A stretch of 26,975 bases of DNA from positions 1 through 26,975 of the IMG/VR virus record IMGVR_UViG_3300009296_000163; one strand, given 5' to 3'. This DNA comes from a virus. A program made the position numbers and the translations under genes. The notes beneath the pieces are model-generated. The model saw only the letters and a list, made by a program, of their open reading frames with translations, was not told the origin of the DNA and did no database searches. The first letter of the stretch is position 1; each line of letters begins with the position of its first letter. Below, piece after piece: positions 14,215 to 21,975 of this stretch.

Positions 14215-16272
14215 TCACAGTATCGTCTCCTGAACCGTCTTTCCCTTGAGCCCGATACCCCGAAACGCGCGGCAGCGCGTGTGTCCTGATCTTCGGCGAA
14301 CAAATCCGCGTTTATCAAGATCATCGGAGAACCGCCGTTTTGTCCCCGCGTATTCACCCGATTTCTCGGTCCATAGCTGCCATGAGGCAAAAAGCTCATC
14401 CGTAGTTCCCTCGGCGTTAACGTCCTGGATGCATTCATCCTCAATCCACCGGCCTATCGCGTCCTCGGATTCGAGATACTCCTCCGTGGCCGACACCACG
14501 CTAGTTGGCGGTTTAAGCCCCGTTTTCTGCCATTCCAGGCAGCCGTCCAGCATCCAGCGCAGTATGCCGTCCTTCTCGGCCAGCAGCCGTTCCGACAAGG
14601 TCTGGTCGCGTTTTTCAGGAGGGATTGTCACCGTGAACGGGACAAGATGCAGCCTGCGCCGCATTGCCTCGTCCACGTCGCGGATGGCGGGCTTGTTGTT
14701 GCCGGCGACGATGAGCTTAAACTGAGGCCTGTACTCGAAGAAGTCCTGCCGCATGAACCGGGCTGATATCTTGTCGCCGCCGGTCAGCGACTTTATCTTG
14801 GTCTCGGCCCACCGCTTCCCCTTTTCGACTTCAATGGACGTGACGAGCCTTGCCCCGCGCAACCCGGCCAGATCGGTCGGGTGCTTCTCGTTTTTGTTCT
14901 CCAGGAACGTGTCTATCGGCGCGTTTACGGCGTAATCGCCCATGACGGACGACAGCGTGTTCAAAAAGACCGATTTGCCGTTCGCCCCGGTGCCGTAAAG
15001 AAAAAAGAGCGCATGCTCCGTTGTGACGCCGGTCAGCGCGTATCCCGCCATGCGAGCGAGATAGCGTTGCAGTTCCTCGTCTCCGCCTGTAATGTCAGCC
15101 AGAAACCTTCGCCAGGTCGGCGCGTCGCCTTGCGGAGTGGCGGCGGCTATCTTCGTCATGTAATCCGACCGCGCGTGCGGTTTCAGCTCGCCGGTGCGTA
15201 GGTCCGTGCTGGCCTCGAATCCATTGAGCAGCCACTGGTCGCGGTCCCAGATATCCAGGCCAGCGGCGTGCTTCCGGTCGGCCCGGGCGAGCCGCTCAAC
15301 GGCGGCTACCGTGCTCGCGCTGGCCACCTTGGCGGCTATATTTGCCTTCTCGCAACTGGCGGACGCCTCGCGACAGACGCGCCTGGCGAGGTCAAACGCT
15401 TTAAGTGTCGTCTCCCGGAGCCAGCGTGCGCCGTCCCAGTGCAGCCAGTGTCCCCATGGGGCGACGTAACGCCAGTCGTCTGCGTATTTCGAAGTGAATT
15501 TGAGCGCCAGCGCGTCATCTGTGAAGCCGGGCGGAACCGGTTCGTCTTCCTGCTCTCGCTCGGCCGGAGGATAACGGCTTATGCTCGCGGCGATGTTGTT
15601 TACCTCCTTGTCCGGCAGCGGCGGGTCGCAGCGCTGCGCGTTTATAGCCGACAGCGCCGCTTTTATCTCTCCGGCCGCCATGCCGCGCCTGCGCATCGTG
15701 CCCGCCAGGCTGGCGAGTGTGGAATTACGGCTGCCGTCTTGCAGCGCACCGGTCAGGCTCGGCGGTTGGACGGGTTTCCGCGTGAGAGCGAGGAACTCTT
15801 CCGACATTGCCGACATATGCTCTTCCGCGTTCTCCCACTCATAAGCCTTCCCGTCTATCGTGGACCCGGCGGCGACGATATAACCGCCGTCCGCCTTCAG
15901 GTCCACGCCTGGCAGAATTCCGTTCCGGCTCCGTAGCCCGCCTTCAGGGCAGACATAGTAGAGGTGCCAGCCTCCGCTGGGCGTCAGGACTTTAAGCGTG
16001 GGCGGCAGTCCTCCGTTTAGTGCGGCGGCCGACTCGCGGCCTTTCGCGCCTTTCTTTACGTCGATATCGACGGCGGCGATGCCGGACTCCACGCCGGTGC
16101 GCAAGCCGATATTCGCGTCCGGGTCGCGTTCCCACCATTGCCGGATTGTCTCCAGCGAGGTGGTGGCGTCCTTGAATCCGTTCGCTGTTATAGGCTTCTT
16201 GCCGTTCGGCTCCAGCGGAAATACCGGCCAGCCCAGCTCAGCCAGGCTGAGCGCCCATTTAAGCTTGCTCAT
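14215..16272 (-). CDS. Replication protein: Prim-Pol primase plus SF3 helicase
   Basis: A 685-aa protein. The start at 16272 (MSKLKWALSL) overlaps the upstream stop by ATGA and has GAGGTGA just upstream. Residues 1-160 form an archaeo-eukaryotic primase-polymerase domain: PNGKKPI, the metal-binding VDID at 68-71 and GGWHLYY with His103. Residues about 185-235 look like a primase C-terminal helical segment (MAAGEIKAALSAINAQRC). Residues about 330-560 form a D5/P4-type helicase: Walker A GTGANGKS (427-434), AGNNKP sensor region (523-528) and RRRLHLVPF arginine motif (538-546). The C-terminal 100 residues resemble a winged-helix domain of such proteins. It probably primes and unwinds phage DNA. 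Confidence 0.9.
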   Translation of the reverse strand: MSKLKWALSLAELGWPVFPLEPNGKKPITANGFKDATTSLETIRQWWERDPDANIGLRTGVESGIAAVDIDVKKGAKGRESAAALNGGLPPTLKVLTPSGGWHLYYVCPEGGLRSRNGILPGVDLKADGGYIVAAGSTIDGKAYEWENAEEHMSAMSEEFLALTRKPVQPPSLTGALQDGSRNSTLASLAGTMRRRGMAAGEIKAALSAINAQRCDPPLPDKEVNNIAASISRYPPAEREQEDEPVPPGFTDDALALKFTSKYADDWRYVAPWGHWLHWDGARWLRETTLKAFDLARRVCREASASCEKANIAAKVASASTVAAVERLARADRKHAAGLDIWDRDQWLLNGFEASTDLRTGELKPHARSDYMTKIAAATPQGDAPTWRRFLADITGGDEELQRYLARMAGYALTGVTTEHALFFLYGTGANGKSVFLNTLSSVMGDYAVNAPIDTFLENKNEKHPTDLAGLRGARLVTSIEVEKGKRWAETKIKSLTGGDKISARFMRQDFFEYRPQFKLIVAGNNKPAIRDVDEAMRRRLHLVPFTVTIPPEKRDQTLSERLLAEKDGILRWMLDGCLEWQKTGLKPPTSVVSATEEYLESEDAIGRWIEDECIQDVNAEGTTDELFASWQLWTEKSGEYAGTKRRFSDDLDKRGFVRRRSGHTRCRAFRGIGLKGKTVQETIL

Positions 16273-17210
16273 GTTCTCACCTCGTAATCCTTGGTTACCG
16301 TCCCGTGCGCGGCCGAGCCGCGCGCGTGCATGGGCCACCAGTATGTACCGGTGTATTTGCCGAAAAGTCCGCGTTCTCCGAAGTTTTTGAAGTGGCCACG
16401 GCAGATGTGAAGCGCGGCACCGCTGCTTCCCATATTCACGGCCGCCTGGTCGCGCGTCACAGGCCTAGACGAATCTATAACCAGAGTGTGGTGGCGGAAA
16501 AGCGGCGGTTTGCATCTTCGCGCGCGGGCGCGCTGCAGAGCTTCCGGTATCGGCTGGCTTTTTACGATTGGAACGTTCTTGCAGTGCATGAGAGAAAGCG
16601 CCAGCCAGCATGCCCTGGCGCCGACGCCAATGGTTCCACTGAAGTCGTTTTTTCGCTCCGTATCATATCTGGGGTGGAGAGTGTAGGCGAAGCCGTTGTT
16701 TTCTCCTGACGGCAGCAGCTCACCGTTATGGCCGACTCGCCAACCTATGACGCCAAGGATATGCGGCTTTTTTCCCGGCTCCAGTATTTGCGAGAAAACC
16801 ATGCCCATCACGCTCCATCGCGTTTCCGGGCCTGGCTCGATACCGCATTCCCGATAACTGTCCAGGATAGGCCCTGCCTCTTCCGGCCCGAGGACGGTCA
16901 GGTCCTCGGCGGAGCAGAGAACGCCAATTCTCAACCTGCCGGACCGGGATTCGCCGCTGGCAGGGTCGAGTATCAATTTCGTTCCCGCTACCCATTCGAA
17001 CCACATCCCCGGCATCGTTGGTGCCACGTTGGGATAATCCGCGCACAGTATCTTGTCGCGCAGCATATGCGCCTGGAAGTATTCCCAGACGTTTTGGTTT
17101 TTAACGACGAAAACGCTGCGGAACGCCTTGAGCAGCATTTCGCGCGTAATCTCGCCGCCTGGCCAATCCTTGGTGATTCCTTCCGACATCAGAACGTCGT
17201 CTATAAACAT
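16269..17210 (-). CDS. Conserved phage protein of the replication region, unknown function
   Basis: A 313-aa protein starting MFIDDVLMSEGITKDW, with GGAGG 4 bases upstream. The N-terminal 250 residues have several Trp and His (MWFEWVAGTKLILDP, HPRYDTERKNDFSGTIGVGA). The last 60 residues contain HICRGHFKNFGERGLFGKYT and GTYWWPMHARGSAAHGTV, a pattern I recall at the C-terminus of phage proteins of unknown function. It overlaps the primase-helicase by ATGA and follows the SSB-like gene after 17 bases, so it is likely in the replication complex. No catalytic motif is identified. Confidence 0.72.
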   Translation of the reverse strand: MFIDDVLMSEGITKDWPGGEITREMLLKAFRSVFVVKNQNVWEYFQAHMLRDKILCADYPNVAPTMPGMWFEWVAGTKLILDPASGESRSGRLRIGVLCSAEDLTVLGPEEAGPILDSYRECGIEPGPETRWSVMGMVFSQILEPGKKPHILGVIGWRVGHNGELLPSGENNGFAYTLHPRYDTERKNDFSGTIGVGARACWLALSLMHCKNVPIVKSQPIPEALQRARARRCKPPLFRHHTLVIDSSRPVTRDQAAVNMGSSGAALHICRGHFKNFGERGLFGKYTGTYWWPMHARGSAAHGTVTKDYEVRT

Positions 17211-17227
17211 GAAGCCTCCATGCGGTG

Positions 17228-17815
17228 TCAGAACGGTACGTCTTCATCGTTAGCCGGTTCCCTCTGGTCCGGCGGCGGCTGTTTGTGCTTGAGTAGTTCC
17301 CGCGCGTCTTTGAAGCCGTCCTTTTTCGGCGGTGGAACTGTCGCAGGCTCCGGATGCCTTTCCGTGTAAACCTCCTCTATGACATTTTTCTCGTTGACGT
17401 AAGTCTTCCCGTTGACGACCTTGTCATAGGTCGTTACGCCCAGAAGGGCGCGAAACTGGCGGCCCTGCAGGTCTGACTCGTCGAACGAGAAATCGCCCTC
17501 ATACTGCATCCCGATGGCATGGAGAAAATGGACGGCCATACCGTGCCCCGGGTTCGGCTTCTCGCCGTTACCGCGCGGAATCCAGACCACGTTGTGCCAC
17601 ACGCGCTTGCCGAATTGCTCTCCGGGGTCGGCTATCTCGCAGACCAGCTTTGTCCTGGGCGTGCCCGGGTTTTTGCCGCTCTGTGTGACTTCCCCATCCG
17701 AATAGTCGGCCACCTGCAGCGTGTAGATGCCGCGCGGTGCCGGCTGGAATTTCGTCTGGCCGCCCTGGCGGGGGCTATCGGCCCCCGCGTCGCCTCTGTA
17801 GTTTATTCTCGCCAT
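17228..17815 (-). CDS. SSB-like single-stranded DNA-binding protein (DUF669-like)
   Basis: A 195-aa protein. Residues about 22-150 are beta-rich (GIYTLQVADYSDGEVTQSGK, TKLVCEIADPGEQFGKRVWH, GRQFRALLGVTTYDKVVNGK), as in phage OB-fold proteins of the DUF669 type. The C-terminus is a Pro/Lys linker ending NDEDVPF, an acidic tail like the DDIPF tip of bacterial SSB that recruits partner proteins. It lies 2 bases after the Sak4-like gene stop, with AAGGGGG in the end of that gene as ribosome site. The pair Sak4-SSB is a known phage recombination unit. Function is inferred from tail, fold pattern and neighbours. Confidence 0.75.
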   Translation of the reverse strand: MARINYRGDAGADSPRQGGQTKFQPAPRGIYTLQVADYSDGEVTQSGKNPGTPRTKLVCEIADPGEQFGKRVWHNVVWIPRGNGEKPNPGHGMAVHFLHAIGMQYEGDFSFDESDLQGRQFRALLGVTTYDKVVNGKTYVNEKNVIEEVYTERHPEPATVPPPKKDGFKDARELLKHKQPPPDQREPANDEDVPF

Positions 17816-17817
17816 GA

Positions 17818-18654
17818 TTATTTATCCCCCTTGGCCTTTGCGGCCGGTTTTTTGTCGTCTTTCTGCTGCTCGGTCTTCCCCGGCGCTGGAGTCTTGAAGA
17901 TAGCCTCGACGGCCGCCCATTGGTTGGCGCGCGGCAATGCGATGACCTTATCTTCGAGCTCCGGTATTCTGCTTCCGTAAACTCCAAGAGATCCCCCCTG
18001 GAAGCTCAGGTAGTAGACGGTTACGCTGCCCACCTGTTTTTTGAAGACGTTGCCTATCGCGTCGGCCTCGGCGGCGATGTATGAGCCCAGCTTGCCGGGG
18101 ATTGATATGCCTGCCGGGATGACGACCTTGCCGCCGTCGTCGATTTTTACTTCTTTGCTGTGTGCCACGAGCAAGGCGAGCTTCTTGGACCTCTTGAGGT
18201 AACTGATGAGCCCTTCGTAGCGGGTGCGCAGCATTTTCCAGACTTCAAACGAATTAACTCCTTCCTTGCGCTCGCTTATGTTGTCGAGTCCGAACTTCTC
18301 GGCGATTTCCATCTCCGCCCAGTCATTGAAGATGTCAATGCTGTCGATCGCCACGGCCTTTACGGCCGGGTTCTCGACCGCCGCCTTAAGAGCAAGACGG
18401 AATGTTTCCAGGTCCGGGATATCCTGGACCCAGCCGTCAATGCGGTCTGCCCCGCCTCGCTCCAGCTCCAGCAGGACGCAGCCAGGGATGCTGGCCGCGA
18501 GGGTTGTTTTTCCTCCTTTCGGCAGTCCGACGATAATCCAGACGCCGTCCGTGGGTATTCCGGTCTTTGGCTTTGGGCGCGGCGGTACGAGTTTGAATTC
18601 CTGCGGCGGCTGCGCGGTCTGCGCCGATGTTTCTTGTTTCTCCGTGTTAGTCAT
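17818..18654 (-). CDS. Sak4-like RecA-core ATPase (phage nucleotide-binding protein)
   Basis: A 278-aa protein. The start at 18654 (MTNTEKQETSAQ) has AAGGAG 6 bases upstream; the frame extends further 5' but over the HNH gene. A short disordered N-terminus leads to Walker A GLPKGGKTT (43-51). Walker B is VAIDSIDIF (about 101-109, Asp104), followed by LALLVAHSKEV as a RecA-like third strand. The C-terminus (PGKTEQQKDDKKPAAKAKGD) is charged. This matches the AAA_24 family that includes Sak4, an ATP-dependent phage recombinase that anneals or pairs single strands with the help of SSB. Exonuclease upstream and SSB-like gene downstream support this role. Confidence 0.83.
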   Translation of the reverse strand: MTNTEKQETSAQTAQPPQEFKLVPPRPKPKTGIPTDGVWIIVGLPKGGKTTLAASIPGCVLLELERGGADRIDGWVQDIPDLETFRLALKAAVENPAVKAVAIDSIDIFNDWAEMEIAEKFGLDNISERKEGVNSFEVWKMLRTRYEGLISYLKRSKKLALLVAHSKEVKIDDGGKVVIPAGISIPGKLGSYIAAEADAIGNVFKKQVGSVTVYYLSFQGGSLGVYGSRIPELEDKVIALPRANQWAAVEAIFKTPAPGKTEQQKDDKKPAAKAKGDK

Positions 18655-18668
18655 GTGGTTCTCCTTTT

Positions 18669-19235
18669 TTAGATGTGCTTCCAGCTTTTTCTGTTTACGA
18701 TTTTTGTGATGGGAGTGAATCCCATCCCAAACTTGACGGCCAGGCGGTGGTAGCCATATTGGCCGGTGGCGTGCAGCCTTCTGATTTCGCGCACCTGTTC
18801 CTCTGTCAATTTCGCCGCGTAATGAGCGACGCCCCGACTGAGCCTTTCCGGGCGTAGTCTGTTGGGGTGGCGTTCGCCGCGCAGGAGGCATTCCGGATGC
18901 AGGCGGGATCCGTTGCTGTCGCCTTTGGCCTGACGCTCTTTGGCGTCCCGGTCCCTGATATTGTCGAGGTCCGTGCCGAGCCAGAGATGGTCTGGCCGAA
19001 CGCAAGGGGGATTGTCGCAGTGGTGCAAGACGCAGAGGCCTTCCGGGATAGGGCCTTTTTCAAATTCCCATGCGGCGCGATGCGCCCCGACAGTTTTTCC
19101 ATTCATTTTGAATTTGCCATAACGGTGCTTCCCGATCATTCGCCCTGCCTGCCATTCCCAGCACCCTGAGCCTTTCAGGACATGGGACCAGAAACGCTGT
19201 TCTGCCGGCATTCTTGGGAACACGCCTTTCGGCAT
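18669..19235 (-). CDS. HNH endonuclease, probable free-standing homing enzyme
   Basis: A 188-aa protein. Residues 25-95 form an HNH nuclease: CWEWQAG, YGKFKMNGKTVGAHRAAW, and the metal finger HHCDNPPCVRPDHLWLGT, with paired Cys and the catalytic His. After a Gly/Arg-rich linker, residues about 138-188 are a helical DNA-binding segment (KLTEEQVREIRRLHATGQYG) resembling the target-reading part of homing enzymes. Its ATG overlaps the exonuclease TGA (TGATG). It separates exonuclease from Sak4-like gene, which otherwise act together, so it probably inserted itself there. A genuine role in packaging or exclusion of rival phage DNA is possible. Confidence 0.85.
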   Translation of the reverse strand: MPKGVFPRMPAEQRFWSHVLKGSGCWEWQAGRMIGKHRYGKFKMNGKTVGAHRAAWEFEKGPIPEGLCVLHHCDNPPCVRPDHLWLGTDLDNIRDRDAKERQAKGDSNGSRLHPECLLRGERHPNRLRPERLSRGVAHYAAKLTEEQVREIRRLHATGQYGYHRLAVKFGMGFTPITKIVNRKSWKHI

Positions 19236-20113
19236 CAGAACCCCAGCGCCGAGGCGGCATTTTTTTTCCTGGCGGACACCGGCGACTCGACCGCGCGGAC
19301 CGTCTTGGTGCAGAAACTCGGCTCGCCTATCAACCGGACGTCGCCGCTCCTAGTCAAAGCGACTGCGGAAAGGAAACCGGCGGTGGCGGCCGGCAGGTCC
19401 GTTACGGCGCGCGCTTCCGAGTCGAATGGCGCGGTCTTTCCAAAGCGCACGATCTCAGCCCATGCGACATCGATGCCGTATTGTTCACTCAGGGCGGCGG
19501 CGTAGCCGCCGACCTGATAAGAATATTCGTTCCCATATTCCAGGGATTTAGAGGTTTTATAGTCCACAATCCCAAATCCACCGCGAGTCTTTGAATGCCC
19601 GACGGCGTCCAACCGCCCGCCGAACCGGTATTCGAGGGATGCGACAGGAAGTTCAAGAGCAACGATCTCGATGTCGCTCTGCATGCGCCAGCGTTTGAAA
19701 TCGAGCGTAGGTTCAACAAGCTCGCTGGGTATCATCTCCGGCTCTTTGCCCTGGATAATGGTCTGGAAGATTTCATGGCATTTAGAGCCCAGGTCGGCTG
19801 CATCCTTAGCCTTGCGGCGGTGCGCCCCGGCGGCATCCTTGGCCATCTGGTCGAGCATGGCGGGGTCCAAAGCAGTGCGTCCAAGCCGGAGCAACTCGGC
19901 CTTGAAGTAATTGGCGGCTTCGCGCGCGGCCCAGCCGATGAGCGCGGGCTTATTGAGAACTTGCAATATGCCGGTGACGGATTTAAGCGGTCCGATGGTC
20001 TCTCCGGCGGGGAGTACAATGCTGTATTTGTGGTTGTCCTCGCTAACTATGTATTTGGGCTCTGGTAGTTTCATCGCTTTATACAATGCCGACGGAATAT
20101 CAGTGTTTTCCAT
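19235..20113 (-). CDS. RecB/Cas4-type PD-(D/E)XK exonuclease
   Basis: A 292-aa nuclease. Motifs in order: LGSKCHEIFQ (His113), FGGRLDAVG (Asp169), GIVDYKTSK (Asp184, Lys186) and QVGGYAAAL (Gln200, Tyr204), the set found in RecB-like and Cas4-like nucleases. No Cas4-type C-terminal Cys cluster is seen. It probably resects double-strand ends to give the single strands used by the Sak4-like/SSB-like pair. About residues 20-70 contain VTGILQVLNKPALIGWAARE, typical of the phage branch of this family. The stop overlaps the HNH gene start. Confidence 0.87.
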   Translation of the reverse strand: MENTDIPSALYKAMKLPEPKYIVSEDNHKYSIVLPAGETIGPLKSVTGILQVLNKPALIGWAAREAANYFKAELLRLGRTALDPAMLDQMAKDAAGAHRRKAKDAADLGSKCHEIFQTIIQGKEPEMIPSELVEPTLDFKRWRMQSDIEIVALELPVASLEYRFGGRLDAVGHSKTRGGFGIVDYKTSKSLEYGNEYSYQVGGYAAALSEQYGIDVAWAEIVRFGKTAPFDSEARAVTDLPAATAGFLSAVALTRSGDVRLIGEPSFCTKTVRAVESPVSARKKNAASALGF

Positions 20114-20158
20114 GTTTTTTTCCCCTCTTTATTGGTTTTGCCAGTACAGGCCGCCCTG

Positions 20159-20653
20159 TTAGTCCGCGTGTGCCTTGCGCCAATCGCTTATCCAATCGCC
20201 GATCTCGTTCCATTTGCTCCCGAGGGCGGTTTTGACGTCCATGCGCTCTTGGGATGCTTCCAGAATCCTGCCGTTGCTGACTTTAAGCTGTTTTGGGACC
20301 GCAATCTCGCCGTTGAGGAATTTCTTGCCGAGCGCGGTGACTTGGTATATGCCTTGGTGCCAATGTTCAGGGTCTTGTTCCAGCAGATGCCAGTACTTGA
20401 GATCGCCCAGGCGGGCGTAGCGGGTCGTGAATCCTGCGTTGTTTCGGATATCCTTTGAGAATACGACGTCACGCAGGAACGCGGATTTGATGTGGCTCTT
20501 GGAATCGGCGCGGTCTGCCCGCCATTCCACTGTCGTGTCCTTCGACAGCTTTACGGCGGCGATGAACAACAGTGTCATGAACCGGTCGAGCGATTTAACG
20601 CCCGCTTTCAGCTTCCGGCCGCATGTCGGGCAGATTTCGGATTCGCAGCTCAT
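20159..20653 (-). CDS. Early phage protein with N-terminal zinc knuckle, unknown role
   Basis: A 164-aa protein. The start at 20653 (MSCESEICPTCGRKL) overlaps the upstream stop by ATGA and has AAGGGGG 6 bases before it; a longer frame reaches back into the upstream gene and is not used. The N-terminus has CESEICPTC, a possible metal site. Residues about 85-120 (RYARLGDLKYWHLLEQDPEH, then GIYQVTALGKKFL) read like a winged-helix DNA-binding domain. It lies between the sigma-like regulator and the exonuclease. I do not recognise a named family. Confidence 0.68.
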   Translation of the reverse strand: MSCESEICPTCGRKLKAGVKSLDRFMTLLFIAAVKLSKDTTVEWRADRADSKSHIKSAFLRDVVFSKDIRNNAGFTTRYARLGDLKYWHLLEQDPEHWHQGIYQVTALGKKFLNGEIAVPKQLKVSNGRILEASQERMDVKTALGSKWNEIGDWISDWRKAHAD

Positions 20654-20946
20654 GACCGGCCCCCTTTCGGAAGCCGGTCTACCCGGAAGCCGTTCTCGCC
20701 GAACTGTTTTATTAGGAAGCCGGACATCAGCTTCGCCAGGTGCTCGCCGCACTCGGTTCCGCCCTCTATGAGGCAGGCCGGGCGGTTCAGGACCAGCTTA
20801 TAGTCCGTCTCCAGCTTGAGCCTTGCGCTGCCGTAGATGATCTCCGTCTCTTTGACCGCCAGCGCAAGGATGGCCTTCAGGAGATCGGCATCCCCTCGCT
20901 TCGGTACGGTGAACTTGTAAACTATCGCGGATTCTGTTTTCGCCAT
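20650..20946 (-). CDS. Small early phage protein, unknown function
   Basis: A 98-aa protein. The start at 20946 (MAKTESAIVYKFTVPKRG) is chosen for GGAGGG 4 bases upstream; the frame could extend to a GTG at 21006, but this lacks a ribosome site and overlaps the sigma-like gene. The sequence alternates strand and helix: AIVYKFTVPKRGDADLLKAI, LKLETDYKLVLNRPACLIEG, HLAKLMSGFLIKQFGENG. It ends in an ATGA overlap with the next gene. Function not recognised. Confidence 0.65.
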   Translation of the reverse strand: MAKTESAIVYKFTVPKRGDADLLKAILALAVKETEIIYGSARLKLETDYKLVLNRPACLIEGGTECGEHLAKLMSGFLIKQFGENGFRVDRLPKGGRS

Positions 20947-20995
20947 TTTGCCCTCCGCAGAATAAAGACGCACGGGGGCATACGAAATGACGAAA

Positions 20996-21523
20996 CTATT
21001 TTTCACCGTTAAAACCGCGCTTGGCCAGCGAGGACTTGAGCTTGTCTATCCGGTATTTGACCGTCATCCGGGGCTTGCCTAGCCTTTCGGCCACGCGGAC
21101 CTGGTTCCCGCCCTCTTCCATCAGTAAGGCCCAGAGTTGCTGCAGCTCTGGCGATAGGCATTCCACCGCGAGCCGTATGTCTATTCCGGAATCCCTGAGA
21201 TCCCCGGGATGGGCGATTATCTCTTCTAGCGAGACCAATCTTCCGTCATTTCCAGGGCTTTCCATCGGCACGAACAGCCTTGCGCCGACTTTCCACCTGC
21301 GCAGATAGTCGTGCGCGGCGTTAAACAGCGATTTGGCGAGGAACGCCTTCCAGTCTATAACCTCCAGCCACTCGCCGCTTTTCATAACGGACAGCTTTCT
21401 GAACAGCTCGGCCTCCAGGTCGTTCCACTCCGGAAACCCGGCGAAAGAACGCGCAATGTTCTTCGCCAGCTCCACCTCCCAATCCTCTATCGGACATGCG
21501 TGAGCCTTCCCTTTAACGGACAT
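20996..21523 (-). CDS. Sigma-70-like (ECF-type) phage transcription regulator
   Basis: A 175-aa protein. Residues about 14-75 resemble sigma region 2 (a helical block with WKAFLAKSLFNAAHDYLRRW). Residues about 118-170 resemble region 4: LSPELQQLWALLMEEGGNQV then VAERLGKPRMTVKYRIDKLK, a helix-turn-helix. Such proteins either redirect host RNA polymerase to phage promoters or act as regulators of late genes (compare phage ArpU-type proteins). GAGGTGG lies 6 bases before the ATG. A 257-base structured, terminator-containing leader precedes it, suggesting that its expression is controlled by read-through. Family is likely; its promoters are unknown. Confidence 0.72.
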   Translation of the reverse strand: MSVKGKAHACPIEDWEVELAKNIARSFAGFPEWNDLEAELFRKLSVMKSGEWLEVIDWKAFLAKSLFNAAHDYLRRWKVGARLFVPMESPGNDGRLVSLEEIIAHPGDLRDSGIDIRLAVECLSPELQQLWALLMEEGGNQVRVAERLGKPRMTVKYRIDKLKSSLAKRGFNGEK

Positions 21524-21575
21524 AAGCCGCCACCTCGCGTTAAGGGGTGTGTTCTCGCGAGTAACGACGGCTCCA

Positions 21576-21721
21576 ATAAAAAAGAGCCCGATCGTTAAAA
21601 ACGGGAATACATCCCGAATTTAACGACCAGGCTCAAGTAGGCGCTGGCCCTCAAGGGGCTCTGGCCTGCTATGGTGGCTCTTTTAAGGTCGCCGGATCAC
21701 GCAGCCGTAGCTGCGCGTCCG
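21576..21721 (-). ncRNA. Candidate structured leader/attenuator RNA before the sigma-like gene
   Basis: In the minus-strand transcript the 257-base gap between the zinc-ribbon gene and the sigma-like gene holds three hairpins: one at 21721-21693 (CGGA outer stem, CGCAGC/GCTGCG inner stem), one around 21667-21640 (GCCC/GGGC), and a long terminator stem at 21634-21584. The terminator 3' arm GGCTCTTTT can instead pair with AAAAGAGCC at 21684-21676, a switchable arrangement as in attenuators. It matches no riboswitch class I know. Pairing is visible; regulation is inferred. Confidence 0.4.
21578..21634 (-). terminator. Strong intrinsic terminator upstream of the sigma-like gene
   Basis: On the minus strand GAGCCTGGTCGTTAAA (21634-21619) pairs over 16 bp with TTTAACGATCGGGCTC (21599-21584), including two G-U pairs. 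The loop holds a further CGGGA/TCCCG stem. Six T residues follow at once. It lies about 55 bases before the sigma-like gene start, so early transcripts from the repressor side should stop here unless read-through is induced. Confidence 0.85.
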
Positions 21722-21781
21722 TTATCGAATATTTTTACTATCTGCTATTGTGTGCCAGGAAAGAAATAAGCCTCGTAAGGT

Positions 21782-21964
21782 CTATTTGCCTTTTGCTGGC
21801 GGTGTTGATTCTTTTGGTTTTGTGGATGATGCTACTACGACTTCAAATTCATGACCGCAGTGTTTGCACTTTACTTCCATATCGCAGGTGCGGACCTTTG
21901 CGACTTTATGCCCGCATTTGGGACAGGCTACCCAGGTGTTCCGCTTGGTTGAAACTTCGTCCAT
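21782..21964 (-). CDS. Small zinc-ribbon protein, Com-like
   Basis: A 60-aa protein (MDEVSTKRNTWVACPKCGHK...). Two Cys-x2-Cys knuckles, CPKCG and CKHCG, are about 15 residues apart, separated by a basic stretch (HKVAKVRTCDMEVK); a polar Ser/Pro/Lys tail follows. The spacing resembles phage Mu Com, the zinc-finger protein that binds mom mRNA and switches on its translation. Because this prophage also encodes a Mom-like enzyme, a Com-like role is possible, but the genes are 10 kb apart and many phages have generic zinc ribbons. It lies between the LexA-like gene and the structured leader. Its ATG follows GGGGGC. Confidence 0.65.
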   Translation of the reverse strand: MDEVSTKRNTWVACPKCGHKVAKVRTCDMEVKCKHCGHEFEVVVASSTKPKESTPPAKGK

Positions 21965-21975
21965 AATGCCCCCAA

